Positions 45,035-53,566 of a stretch of 64,000 nucleotides of DNA are shown piece after piece. The notes under the pieces are model-generated. The model was given only the letters and a program-made list of their open reading frames with translations. It was not told where the DNA came from and ran no database searches. How positions within the stretch are numbered: position 1 is the stretch's first letter; every line of letters begins with the position of its first letter. The translations under genes were made by a program, and so were the position numbers. Source of the DNA: Chitinophaga pinensis DSM 2588 (GTDB taxonomy: Bacteria > Bacteroidota > Bacteroidia > Chitinophagales > Chitinophagaceae); assembly GCF_000024005.1 (NCBI RefSeq), contig NC_013132.1, positions 8,426,001 through 8,490,000 of the forward strand, given 5' to 3'.

Positions 45035-45586
45035 CTATTTGAAATATGCAATGAGAATAATGGATATTGTGATGATATCTGCCAGCTGTTCCCTCATTAT
45101 CTTGAGGGCCTTGCCCATCTGCACCTCTACAGTCTTGACCGATATATTTAGTTCTGCGGCAATCTCTGCGTATTTCTTCTCCTCAAAACGACTCTTGCAG
45201 AATATCTCCCTGCATTTCGGTGGTAAAGCATCCATAGCAGTACTGATCCTGTTACTGAGTTCCCGGTTTTCCAGCTGATGATCCGTGTACTCCTCCTGAT
45301 GTGTAGCCATTACCGAATCTTTATAATGCCGTCTGACCTTGTTATGCCTGAAAATATTAATACACTGTCGCTGTACCGTAGTATATAGGTATGACCTGCC
45401 CGCCAGCTCCAGGTTGATCTCGTCCCTTTTCTGCCAGAGTTTGATAAAAGCCTGTTGCACAACGTCTCTGGCTTCCTCATTATCCTGTAACAGTGTAAAG
45501 GCATAGCGGTGCAGGCGTTCAAAGTTATCTTGAAAGCACTGCCTGTATATATCCTTTGCACTTTGTGGGTTGATCAGTTTATTCAA
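45035..45586 (-). CDS. ECF RNA polymerase sigma factor of the STN-barrel operon
   Basis: A 183-residue ECF factor. Region 2 is at about residues 20-90 (ARDVVQQAFIKLWQKRDEI, SYLYTTVQRQCINIFR), region 4 at about 120-172 (ALPPKCREIFCKSRFEEKKYAEIAAELNISVKTVEVQM). The C-terminus ends in a hydrophobic stretch (ITISIILIAYF), a common feature of this family in Bacteroidota. It opens the operon with fecR and the STN-barrel gene, and it is divergent from a GNAT gene. Confidence 0.93.
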   Translation of the reverse strand: MNKLINPQSAKDIYRQCFQDNFERLHRYAFTLLQDNEEARDVVQQAFIKLWQKRDEINLELAGRSYLYTTVQRQCINIFRHNKVRRHYKDSVMATHQEEYTDHQLENRELSNRISTAMDALPPKCREIFCKSRFEEKKYAEIAAELNISVKTVEVQMGKALKIMREQLADIITISIILIAYFK

Positions 45587-45715
45587 TGTGTACAGCTTTA
45601 AGCATGACCGGTTATATAGAAGACACGTCAGCGGATCAATACCCTTATGCAGACAGAAAATATTTTATTTTTTCCAATGGTCCGGTTTGTCACCTTACTA
45701 ACCCGCTGATTAGGT

Positions 45716-45723
45716 TATTTTTG
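45716..45723 (+). promoter_or_regulatory. -7 element of the GNAT gene
   Basis: TATTTTTG fits TAnnTTTG and lies 35 bp upstream of the ATG at 45759. A TTTG occurs at 45686-45689, but the spacing (26 bp) is too long. Confidence 0.45.
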
Positions 45724-45758
45724 CATCCTGTTCATTCATTCCCTGAACAGTATACGCC

Positions 45759-46244
45759 ATGCCAGTAACTATAAGAAACATTAGCCCGGCTGATAATGCC
45801 GCATTAGCAGCGATCATCCGTAACACGTTCGACGAATTTGAAACTGTACCTAAAACCGGCACCGTTTATTCCGATCCGGAAACTGATCACCTGTCCGACC
45901 TTTTCCGGGTGCCTGGCAGCGCCTATTATATAGCGGAAGAGGACGGCGTCATCCTGGGCGGTTGCGGACTGTTCCCCACCGCCGGATTACCTGACGGATG
46001 CGTAGAATTAGTCAAATACTACCTGAGCATTGCCGCCCGGGGAAAAGGCTTAGGAAGAACTCTGATGGAACAGACCTTTGAAGGCGCCAGACAACTGGGC
46101 TATAAAAACATCTACCTGGAATCCTTCCCTGACTTTACCAAAGCAATCAGCATCTACGAAAAAGCAGGTTTTCAGTACCTGGACAAACCACTGGGCAATT
46201 CAGGTCACTTCGCCTGCACCGTCTGGATGCTGAAACCACTCTGA
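45759..46244 (+). CDS. GNAT-family N-acetyltransferase
   Basis: A 161-residue acetyl-CoA-dependent acetyltransferase. The acetyl-CoA loop is LSIAARGKGLGRTLMEQTFEGARQLGY (about 88-114), with strand VELVKYYLSI before and the closing IYEKAGFQYLDKPLG (about 131-145) of the fold. It resembles the group acting on small amines or antibiotics, but no substrate can be named. It is monocistronic; the next terminator is 335 bp downstream behind a structured non-coding stretch. Confidence 0.9.
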   Translation: MPVTIRNISPADNAALAAIIRNTFDEFETVPKTGTVYSDPETDHLSDLFRVPGSAYYIAEEDGVILGGCGLFPTAGLPDGCVELVKYYLSIAARGKGLGRTLMEQTFEGARQLGYKNIYLESFPDFTKAISIYEKAGFQYLDKPLGNSGHFACTVWMLKPL

Positions 46245-46286
46245 TTTTCATTGATTCCTTCGATTATATCGTCATTACCTCCTGAT

Positions 46287-46330
46287 TACGCCGTTATCGC
46301 TTCGTTCGGGAACGAAGAAATAACGGCGTA
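46287..46330. repeat. 44-bp near-perfect palindrome
   Basis: Outer arms TACGCCGTTAT and ATAACGGCGTA are perfectly complementary. Inside, CTTCGTTC pairs with GAACGAAG around GG, with one CG/AA interruption. There is no T-run, so it is not a standard terminator; transposon end, protein site or RNA stem are possible. Confidence 0.7.
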
Positions 46331-46578
46331 GTAGCGGAATACCTACGTTCTACATCGAAGAACAAGCACACATAAAACTGAAAACCAATCACTTAACACT
46401 GATTAATCGAAGAAAAGTCTGCTTCTCCCCACTTTCGGGGATTTTATAATCGGCTGAAAGTCCCCATCTTGCCACACAGGAAAACAAACAACCGATACTG
46501 AACCAATAAAAGACACAACGGAAACCATATCCATATCCTGTTAAAAACACGATTTGCTTAATTTCCACGTGAGAGGAC

Positions 46579-46610
46579 AGACCTCCATGACAGCGTGGAG
46601 GTCTCTTTTT
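46579..46610 (+). terminator. Plus-strand terminator upstream of the AraC gene
   Basis: AGACCTCCA pairs with TGGAGGTCT around an 8-nt loop, followed by CTTTTT. It ends transcription coming from the GNAT side before the araC-type gene. Confidence 0.8.
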
Positions 46611-46641
46611 ACTACATTATCTATAAAACCATCAATTCTTT

Positions 46642-46664
46642 AAATATCCTTGCGATGGATATTT
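46642..46664. promoter_or_regulatory. Operator-like inverted repeat before the AraC gene
   Basis: AAATATCC-7 nt-GGATATTT is a perfect 8-bp inverted repeat, ending 15 bp before the ATG at 46680. It is a candidate autoregulatory site. Confidence 0.45.
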
Positions 46665-46679
46665 ATTTAATTTTATGGT

Positions 46680-47543
46680 ATGCATACGGCTAACATATTA
46701 AACATAGATATCAACCCTGCGCTAAAGGACTCTTTTTCAATCACGGCAATAGACGGCCGGCTGTTTGAAGATGATTTCCTGCGACGCATCTCCTTCAACG
46801 AACTGATATTTGTGCAGGAGGGGCATGGTACTATCACCATTGATGGAAAAGCCCATGCAATCGCTCCACATAGTCTCTTTATCATCTCCAAGGGACAGAT
46901 CTACGCCGTTAGTGACGATAATCATATCAGCGGATATGTACTGCGCTTCGGAGACTGTTTCTGGGAGAAAACACCCGCCAGCGCAGCTAACTGCAAAGCC
47001 GTATTGTACAATGACCCTTCGGGACACCAGCAGATGCAGTTAACCGCAGCAGACGAACTGGCTATCGACAGCCTGCTTGCCACAACATTAGAAGAATTCA
47101 ACAGTCCTGATTATGTGAATAAAGGCGACGCATTGGCCGCCTATCTTAAAATCATCATGATCAAAGTGGCCAATATCAATAGTCTGCTGCACGCAGGACA
47201 CAGCACTACCGAAAACAAGGTATACCGCCAGTACGTAGAACTGGTCAGCAAAGAATACCGTAATACGCATGAAGTGAACGACTACGCCGGAAAACTCGGT
47301 ATCAGTTACCGGCAACTGGCAGACCTCTGCAAACGTTGCGGTGGCAGAAACGCAAAAGATATTATCAACGGACAACTCGTTGCAGAAGCCAAACGTATGT
47401 TACAGTTTTCCACAAAACCGGTAAAAGAAATCTCCTATATACTCAACTTCGCCACCCCTTACCAGTTCAGCAACTTCTTCAAAAAAGAAACTAACATTTC
47501 TCCGATAGAATATAGATCCCAGTTTGTTAAAATTGGTATCTGA
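46680..47543 (+). CDS. AraC-family transcriptional regulator
   Basis: A 287-residue regulator with an N-terminal cupin-like sensor (about 20-110; LIFVQEGHGTITIDGKAHAIAPHSLFIISKGQIYAV) and a C-terminal double HTH (about 185-285; VNDYAGKLGISYRQLADLCKRCGGRNAKDIINGQLVAEAKRML, EISYILNFATPYQFSNFFKKETNISPIEYR). It probably controls the HD-domain gene 66 bp downstream, although that gene also has its own -7-like element. An inverted repeat overlaps its promoter region. Confidence 0.93.
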   Translation: MHTANILNIDINPALKDSFSITAIDGRLFEDDFLRRISFNELIFVQEGHGTITIDGKAHAIAPHSLFIISKGQIYAVSDDNHISGYVLRFGDCFWEKTPASAANCKAVLYNDPSGHQQMQLTAADELAIDSLLATTLEEFNSPDYVNKGDALAAYLKIIMIKVANINSLLHAGHSTTENKVYRQYVELVSKEYRNTHEVNDYAGKLGISYRQLADLCKRCGGRNAKDIINGQLVAEAKRMLQFSTKPVKEISYILNFATPYQFSNFFKKETNISPIEYRSQFVKIGI

Positions 47544-47582
47544 ATCGGTGATTTTAGCATTTCCTCCGCTTCCCTTTCCCGG

Positions 47583-47590
47583 TAATTTTG
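47583..47590 (+). promoter_or_regulatory. -7 element of the HD-domain gene
   Basis: TAATTTTG fits TAnnTTTG and is 19 bp upstream of the ATG at 47610. No TTTG box is seen at -33, which would fit AraC-dependent activation. Confidence 0.45.
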
Positions 47591-47609
47591 GGGTATAAAT
47601 TTTACAATT

Positions 47610-48260
47610 ATGCCAGTAACCAGATTATCAAAATTAGCAGGAGTAGACATTCCGGACAGTCAGGTAGCGAAGCAGGCCACAGAGTTGCTGCTGGAACATG
47701 GTACAGAATTTCTCTACAACCACTCACTCAGGGTATTCCTCTTTTCTTCTCTGAACGCAAAACGTAACAACATAAAATACGATACGGAATTGCTGTATAT
47801 CAGTGCGGTGTTTCACGACCTCGGACTGGTACCGCACTACAGCAGTCCGGATAAACGCTTCGAAGTAGATGGCGCGAACGCAGCAAGAGACTTTCTGAAA
47901 AGCCATGGTTATCCGGAACAATCTTTACAGCGCGTATGGGACACCATTGCCCTGCATACCACAATCGGTATTGCTGAATATAAAGAACCGGAAGTAGCAC
48001 TGATGTATTCAGGTGTAGGATTGGATGTAATGGGGGAGGGATATGAACACCTGAGCACAGAAAACAGGGAAGCGATCATTAAAGCATTCCCAAGAACAGA
48101 CTTCAAGCAAAAGATCATCCCGACCTTCTTCGATGGGTTTAAACATAAAACAGATACGACCTTCGGAAACATCAAAGCGGACGTCTGTGCATTTATGATT
48201 CCTGACTTCCAGCGGAAGAACTTCTGTGACTGCATAGTTCACTCGCCGTGGGAAGAATAA
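47610..48260 (+). CDS. HD-domain phosphohydrolase-like protein
   Basis: A 216-residue protein with the HD fold: NHSLRVFLFSSL (His about 38), ELLYISAVFHDLGLVPHY (HD pair about 69-70) and LHTTIGIAEY (His about 112). The set is like that of cyanamide-hydratase-type HD proteins; a nucleotide-type substrate is also possible. It follows an AraC gene and would be co-regulated with it. Its TAA stop is 1 bp from the second copy of the AATTAGG repeat. Confidence 0.83.
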   Translation: MPVTRLSKLAGVDIPDSQVAKQATELLLEHGTEFLYNHSLRVFLFSSLNAKRNNIKYDTELLYISAVFHDLGLVPHYSSPDKRFEVDGANAARDFLKSHGYPEQSLQRVWDTIALHTTIGIAEYKEPEVALMYSGVGLDVMGEGYEHLSTENREAIIKAFPRTDFKQKIIPTFFDGFKHKTDTTFGNIKADVCAFMIPDFQRKNFCDCIVHSPWEE

Positions 48261-48261
48261 T

Positions 48262-48411
48262 AATTAGGAATTAGGAATTAGGAATTAGGAATTGGGAATT
48301 GGTTAGCCTTACAGTCAGATATTGCCTGACATTTAGTGTAGTAAGAATATTGAATTTTCCTGCGACAATTAGCGATTGAAATTCTTAATTCTTAATTCCT
48401 AATTCCTAATT
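48262..48411. repeat. AATTAGG-ended intergenic repeat, copy 2
   Basis: A 150-bp element: four AATTAGG-type heptamers on the left, inverted heptamers on the right, and the 13-mer GAATTGGTTAGCC at 48296-48308, shared with copy 1 (16401-16557). The middle sequences differ. It lies between the convergent HD and ArsR genes; its right end contains the TAG stop codon of the arsR-type gene. Confidence 0.7.
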
Positions 48412-48720
48412 GTCTTTCCCTTTCTCCAAAAACTCCCCCAACGCATCCAGCCGCTGCTCCCAGAACGAACGAAACTGTGCCGTCCATTCCGACACTTCCT
48501 GTAATTTCTGGGGATCTGCTCTGCAAAAACGCTCCCTCCCCTGCTGCGTGATCATCAGCAAGCCGCATTCGGTCAATATCCTGATATGTTTGGATACTGC
48601 CGGTCTGCTGATATCAAACTTATTCGCGATTGCATTCAGATTGAGGGTCTGATGCGCCAGTAAATTGATAATCTCTCTCCTGGTAGGATCTGCTATAGCC
48701 TGAAAAACATCCCTTCTCAT
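48406..48720 (-). CDS. ArsR-family transcriptional regulator
   Basis: A 104-residue winged-helix regulator: RRDVFQAIADPTRREIINLLA (2-22), HTH LNAIANKFDISRPAVSKHIRIL (about 28-49), wing GLLMITQQGRERFCRADPQKL (about 53-73). The type lacks metal-binding Cys pairs and belongs to the group usually linked to SRPBCC/AHSA1 genes, none of which is adjacent. Upstream, AACC-GTTT-GGTT (48745-48756) and a minus-strand TAATTTTG (48764-48757) make a plausible autoregulated promoter. Its last residues (EKGKDN) and stop lie at the repeat junction, so the original C-terminus may have been altered. Confidence 0.9.
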   Translation of the reverse strand: MRRDVFQAIADPTRREIINLLAHQTLNLNAIANKFDISRPAVSKHIRILTECGLLMITQQGRERFCRADPQKLQEVSEWTAQFRSFWEQRLDALGEFLEKGKDN

Positions 48721-48852
48721 GGTATGAACAACTGATTTTAAGCAACCGTTTGGTTACAAAATTACGGAAAGCAAGGCTTGTTTCCATCGCTAAATGCCTC
48801 TTCCGGACATGGAAAATTTTCGTTAACTTCAGAGAAAGCACCTTTGTAACCC

Positions 48853-50268
48853 TTGTTGAAGTTTATCCTTAATAATGAAGATGTTGGTACCACCCTGCCC
48901 CCTGGTATGCCGCTGCTGGATTTCATCAGATATCATCAGCACCTGACCGGTACAAAAACCGGTTGCAATGAAGGTGACTGCGGCGCCTGCACCATACTCG
49001 CGGGAGATCTGAAACAGGGCGTATTGGTATATCGCGCGTGGACCTCCTGTCTGACGCCGCTGGGTAATGCCCATGGTAAACATATCGTCACCATAGAAGG
49101 GATTAATATGTTGCCGGCACTCAATCCCATACAACAGGCAATGGCCGATAACTGCGCCACACAATGCGGTTTTTGTACACCCGGATTCGTTATGTCGCTG
49201 GCAGGCTTCTGCCTCGACAGGAAAACACCTGATGCCGAAAATGCCATTGCCGCCATTGACGGGAATATCTGCAGATGCACCGGTTATAAGTCTATCGAAA
49301 GAGCCGCCGGCACAGTGGCAGGATTGCTGACTGACAGAAATGGCGAGGAACCGGCCATATTTGCCACTAGACAACAAATACTCCCTGAATACTTCGCAGG
49401 CATAAAAGAGCGCTTAAAAAGCCTTATTCCAACCTTAAACGGCGAATTAAACCCTCCTTCCGATACTCATCCAAGATTTGTCGGTGGAGGTACCGATTTA
49501 TATGTACAACAACCTGAAGCTATACAGGAACAGCCCATCCGCTTCCTCCTGGGGCAGGAACTGCTCAAAGGCATTACCAGGGAAGACAACCGCTGTGTAT
49601 TAGGCGCTTCCGTCACCGTGAACGACATCCTGGAATCGTCTATTATGCGCACCTGGTTTCCGGCACTCGGCAATTACCTCAAACTGGTATCTTCCACACC
49701 TGTCAGGAACATGGCTACCATCGCCGGTAACTTCGTCAATGCCTCCCCTATCGGAGACATGACCATCTTCTTCCTGGCACTGGATGCCACCCTTGAACTG
49801 AGCGACGGACAATCTGTACGAACATTGCCGCTGCGCGATTTGTATAAAGGATATAAACAGTTGAACAAGACATCCGCAGAATATATCACCCGTTGCTGGT
49901 TTGAATTACCAGGAGACAGCACCGGCTTCAATTTCGAAAAAGTCAGCAAACGCACACACCTGGATATTGCCAGTGTCAACAGCGCGATCAGCATTACAAT
50001 AGCCGCCAACCTGATCAGCGATATACGGATCTCCGCCGGCGGTGTTGGTCCGGTACCGCTACTGCTCACAGATACCGCCGCCTTCCTGAAAGGAAAAGCA
50101 CCCGGTACAGCAACCATCAAACAGGCCTGTGCCATTGCACAACTGGAAATCACCCCTATCAGCGATACAAGGGGCACCGCAGAATATAAAAGACTCTTAC
50201 TTGAACAACTGATAAAAGCACATTTCATCACCTTGTTTCCTACCCTCCAGGTGGAACTGTTATTATAG
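48853..50268 (+). CDS. xdhA: Xanthine dehydrogenase, small subunit (FeS plus FAD domains)
   Basis: The 471-residue electron-transfer subunit. [2Fe-2S] domain 1 has Cys38, Cys43, Cys46 and Cys66 (CNEGDCGAC); domain 2 has Cys105, Cys108, Cys140 and Cys142 (CGFC, CRC). The FAD domain runs from about 205 (FVGGGTDLYVQQ) with SSTPVRNMATIAGNFVNASPIGD at about 277-299. Fusion of FeS and FAD parts is the XdhA form. The start is a TTG: 48853 or the adjacent 48856, which would read MKFIL. CACCTTTG at 48839-48846 resembles a -7 box and would make the mRNA nearly leaderless. First gene of the purine cluster. Confidence 0.94.
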   Translation: MLKFILNNEDVGTTLPPGMPLLDFIRYHQHLTGTKTGCNEGDCGACTILAGDLKQGVLVYRAWTSCLTPLGNAHGKHIVTIEGINMLPALNPIQQAMADNCATQCGFCTPGFVMSLAGFCLDRKTPDAENAIAAIDGNICRCTGYKSIERAAGTVAGLLTDRNGEEPAIFATRQQILPEYFAGIKERLKSLIPTLNGELNPPSDTHPRFVGGGTDLYVQQPEAIQEQPIRFLLGQELLKGITREDNRCVLGASVTVNDILESSIMRTWFPALGNYLKLVSSTPVRNMATIAGNFVNASPIGDMTIFFLALDATLELSDGQSVRTLPLRDLYKGYKQLNKTSAEYITRCWFELPGDSTGFNFEKVSKRTHLDIASVNSAISITIAANLISDIRISAGGVGPVPLLLTDTAAFLKGKAPGTATIKQACAIAQLEITPISDTRGTAEYKRLLLEQLIKAHFITLFPTLQVELLL

Positions 50269-50274
50269 TGCCGT

Positions 50275-52584
50275 ATGAAGAATATTGATTCCAACACCCA
50301 TGTCAGCGGTACTTCTGTGTACCTGGACGATGTGCCCGTATTAAACGGCACACTGTTCGGGGCCGCATATGGTTCCCCCTGCGCACATGGCGTCATCAGG
50401 GAATTGATACTGGAAGAAGCCTTACAGATGCCCGATGTGGTACGCATCTTTACAGCCGCCGATATTCCAGGACACAATGAAATAGGCGGTATCATCAAAG
50501 ACGAACCTTTACTGGCAGACAAACACGTACACTTCTGCGGTATGCCGGTCGCTTTTGTGGTGGCCCGTACCAGGGAAGCAGCACGGGCAGCTGTTAAAAA
50601 GATCCGCATCAAAATAGATACCCTGCCTGTCATCACGGATCCAAGAGAAGCACAGTCAAAAGGAGAACTGATTATACCACCGCGTACCTTTCAGCTGGGA
50701 GATACAGACAATACCTGGTCACAATGTGCCTACGTCATAGAGGGTAATGTTGATATCAACGGACAGGAACACCTGTACATCGAAACCCAGGGCGCATATG
50801 CCGTACCACAGGAGAATAACAGTCTGCGCATCTATTCATCCACACAGGGTCCCACAGCGGTACAACGCGCCGTATCTGGTATCATCGGCGCACCTATGCA
50901 TCGTTTCGAAGTCATCGTCACAAGACTCGGTGGTGGCTTTGGTGGAAAGGAAGATCAGGCGAATACCTGGGCGGCGCTCTGTTCACTGGCAGCCTGGTTG
51001 CTGAAGAAACCTGTTAAATACGCCCTGCACCGCATGGAAGATATGGCCATGACGGGTAAAAGGCATCCATACGCTGCCGACTTTAAAATCGGCCTCAATA
51101 AAGACCTGCAGATCCTCGCTTATGAAGCGGCTTTCTTTCAGAATGCCGGCGCAGCTGCCGATCTGTCTCCGGCAGTACTCGCCAGAACCTTATTTCACTG
51201 TACCAACGCCTACTATATTCCGAATGTAAAAGCAACCGCCTGGAGTTGTAGAACGCACCTGCCCCCGAATACCGCCTTCAGAGGCTTCGGCGGTCCACAG
51301 GGTATGTTTGTGATAGAAGCAGCGATTGCCAAAGCAGCAAACGTATTGAAAGTAGACGCGGCGATTATCCAGAAAAGAAACCTGATCCGCACAGGACAGG
51401 AATTCCCCTACGGACAAACAGCCGAAAGCGAAGCACTGAATTGTTGGGAGAAGGCAGAAACACTGTATGACATCGTCGATCAACAAAGAAGGATACAACA
51501 GTTTAATGCCGATAATAAACTGTTTAAAAAAGGACTGGCATTTATGCCCATCTGCTTTGGTATTTCCTTTACCAATACCCTGATGAATAATGCCCGCTCA
51601 CTCGTACATATTTACTCCGACGGAAGTGTAGGCATCAGTACAGGTGCGGTTGAAATGGGACAAGGCGTGAATACCAAAATATTGCAGGTGGCGGCACAGA
51701 CCTTTTCCATTCCACCGGAAAAGATCAGACTCAATAATACCAGTACCTACACCATCGCTAATACATCTCCTTCTGCCGCCAGCGCTACCGCTGATCTGAA
51801 TGGGAAAGCCACGCTCATTGCCTGTACCGCAATATTGGACAGGTTGAAAAGGCTGGCTGCGGAAGCCTTCCAGGTAAGTACTGATCAGATCACATTATCC
51901 AACGGACAAGTGCTTGTAAATGAGCTACCTTCTCACTGGGACTGGCAGGAACTGATTACCACCGCCTTTGCAAGACGTATCAGCCTGTCTGAACACGGAC
52001 ATTACGCCACACCGGAAATTCACTATGACGCGGTAAAAGAGAAAGGACATCCTTTTGCCTATCACGTATACGGCACCGCAATACTCGAAGCAACCGTGGA
52101 TTGTCTGCGGGGTACTTATACCATAGATACCGTTAAAGTTGTACACGACTTTGGCAACAGTATGAATACAGACATTGACCGCGGACAGATAGAAGGAGGA
52201 ATTGTACAGGGTATCGGCTGGATGACGATGGAAGAAGTGGTGTATGATAAAGAAGGGATACTACGGTCAAATGCATTATCTACCTATAAAGTACCTGATA
52301 TCTATTCCGTACCCAAAACAATTGATATAGAAGCCTTGCAGACGAACAGGGACAACCTCGCCATATTCCGGTCAAAAGCGGTAGGAGAACCACCGCTGAT
52401 GTATGGTATAGGCGCCTGGTTTGCCCTGCATAATGCCATACGGGCCTTCCACCCATATGCTGATATCCCTTTTATCACTCCTATGACACCTGAAAAAGTG
52501 CTGTTGGCCTTATATTCTAAAACCAATCCGGAAAAGAATCAACAACATGCAGAAACAGTTAGTCACCTGGGAATTGATCAGTAA
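50275..52584 (+). CDS. xdhB: Xanthine dehydrogenase, molybdopterin subunit
   Basis: The 769-residue molybdenum-cofactor subunit that hydroxylates hypoxanthine and xanthine to urate. Visible signatures are the N-terminal domain (HVSGTSVYLDDVPVLNGTLFGA), TRLGGGFGGKEDQAN (Mo-cofactor contact, about 222-236), PPNTAFRGFGGPQGMFV with the substrate-binding Arg (about 328-344), GAVEMGQGVNTK (about 458-469), and catalytic Glu705 in VGEPPLMYG. It starts 6 bp after xdhA and overlaps xdhC by 38 bp. Confidence 0.95.
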   Translation: MKNIDSNTHVSGTSVYLDDVPVLNGTLFGAAYGSPCAHGVIRELILEEALQMPDVVRIFTAADIPGHNEIGGIIKDEPLLADKHVHFCGMPVAFVVARTREAARAAVKKIRIKIDTLPVITDPREAQSKGELIIPPRTFQLGDTDNTWSQCAYVIEGNVDINGQEHLYIETQGAYAVPQENNSLRIYSSTQGPTAVQRAVSGIIGAPMHRFEVIVTRLGGGFGGKEDQANTWAALCSLAAWLLKKPVKYALHRMEDMAMTGKRHPYAADFKIGLNKDLQILAYEAAFFQNAGAAADLSPAVLARTLFHCTNAYYIPNVKATAWSCRTHLPPNTAFRGFGGPQGMFVIEAAIAKAANVLKVDAAIIQKRNLIRTGQEFPYGQTAESEALNCWEKAETLYDIVDQQRRIQQFNADNKLFKKGLAFMPICFGISFTNTLMNNARSLVHIYSDGSVGISTGAVEMGQGVNTKILQVAAQTFSIPPEKIRLNNTSTYTIANTSPSAASATADLNGKATLIACTAILDRLKRLAAEAFQVSTDQITLSNGQVLVNELPSHWDWQELITTAFARRISLSEHGHYATPEIHYDAVKEKGHPFAYHVYGTAILEATVDCLRGTYTIDTVKVVHDFGNSMNTDIDRGQIEGGIVQGIGWMTMEEVVYDKEGILRSNALSTYKVPDIYSVPKTIDIEALQTNRDNLAIFRSKAVGEPPLMYGIGAWFALHNAIRAFHPYADIPFITPMTPEKVLLALYSKTNPEKNQQHAETVSHLGIDQ

Positions 52585-53566
52585 AAGCCTGCGGCAGAAC
52601 ATTCCCGTTATGCTACTCTATGTACTGGAAAGTAATGGCAGCAGTCCTGGCAGAAGAGGCTTTTTTATGGCTGTAAATCAGTCGGGAGAAATAGCCGGTT
52701 CCATCGGGGGCGGGATTATGGAGCATAAATTTGCAGAAACGGCTAAAGAGCAACTGGGCCATTTTGCGACCTCCTATTCTATCCATCAGCAATATCACGA
52801 CAAGACAGTCCCCAAAAACCAGAGCGGGATGATCTGCTCAGGCGATCAGACGATTCTGCTATATAAACTGACACCGGAAAGTATCACGCCCGTTAACAAG
52901 ATCATTGCCTGTCTCACACAACATCACCAGGGTATACTGCACCTGTCTCCCTTGGGATTGCAATTCAACACAGATATACAAGGCAAACCCGATCACGTAT
53001 TTCATATGCAGTCAGAGCTGGACTGGTATTACCAGGAAAAGATCGGCTACAGGGACTACCTGTATATTGTCGGCGGCGGACACTGTTCGCTGGCACTCTC
53101 CGCTCTGATGAGTAAGCTGGACTTTTATGTGCATATATTTGAAGATCGTCCGCAGGTACACACGCTGCTTGAAAACGACACAGCGCATGAAAAAACAATC
53201 GTACGTGATTACAGCCAGTTAAAAATAATGATCCCCGGTGGAGAACACCACTACGTTGTGATCATGACAGTTGGTTATCGTACAGATGATATTGCCATCC
53301 GTGCGTTAATGCATAAATCCTTTACCTATTGCGGCATTCTGGGCAGTGCCGCTAAAATTGACAAAGTAATGGAGACTTACCGGGCAGAAGGTATCGATGA
53401 AAAGATATTAAGCAGGCTGTATGCGCCTGTTGGCATAGACATCGGCAGCCAGACACCTGAAGAAATAGCTGTCAGTATTGCAGCACAGATCATACAGGTG
53501 AGACACCTGGCTAATCCCGCAGCACCGTTGCCGAAATCAGACCATAAGGCTCATCCGTCGCAATAA
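52547..53566 (+). CDS. xdhC: XdhC-type molybdenum cofactor chaperone
   Basis: A 339-residue protein that sulfurates and inserts the Mo cofactor into xanthine dehydrogenase. The XdhC/CoxI N-terminal domain (VMLLYVLESNGSSPGRRGFFMAV, about 21-43; IAGSIGGGIMEHKFAE, about 49-64) carries Cys in GMICSGDQTILLY (about 98-110). The Rossmann domain follows (YLYIVGGGHCSLALSALMSKLDFYVHIFEDRP, about 171-202), with the final SAAKI and GSQTPEEIAVSIAAQII blocks. The start overlaps xdhB by 38 bp, which couples translation. The 3' end overlaps the uricase gene on the other strand by 56 bp. Confidence 0.93.
   Translation: MQKQLVTWELISKSLRQNIPVMLLYVLESNGSSPGRRGFFMAVNQSGEIAGSIGGGIMEHKFAETAKEQLGHFATSYSIHQQYHDKTVPKNQSGMICSGDQTILLYKLTPESITPVNKIIACLTQHHQGILHLSPLGLQFNTDIQGKPDHVFHMQSELDWYYQEKIGYRDYLYIVGGGHCSLALSALMSKLDFYVHIFEDRPQVHTLLENDTAHEKTIVRDYSQLKIMIPGGEHHYVVIMTVGYRTDDIAIRALMHKSFTYCGILGSAAKIDKVMETYRAEGIDEKILSRLYAPVGIDIGSQTPEEIAVSIAAQIIQVRHLANPAAPLPKSDHKAHPSQ

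Larger units (their letters stand above)
46245..46679 (+). other. Structured intergenic region, possible non-coding RNA
   Basis: This 435-bp stretch has no coding frame of merit. It contains the large near-perfect hairpin at 46287-46330, smaller hairpins (CCCC-ACTTT-CGGGG near 46430-46440; GTTCT-ACATCGA-AGAAC near 46349-46365) and a strong plus-strand terminator at 46579-46610. It could be the 3' untranslated region of the GNAT gene or a separate small RNA. No TAnnTTTG element is found inside it. Confidence 0.4.
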
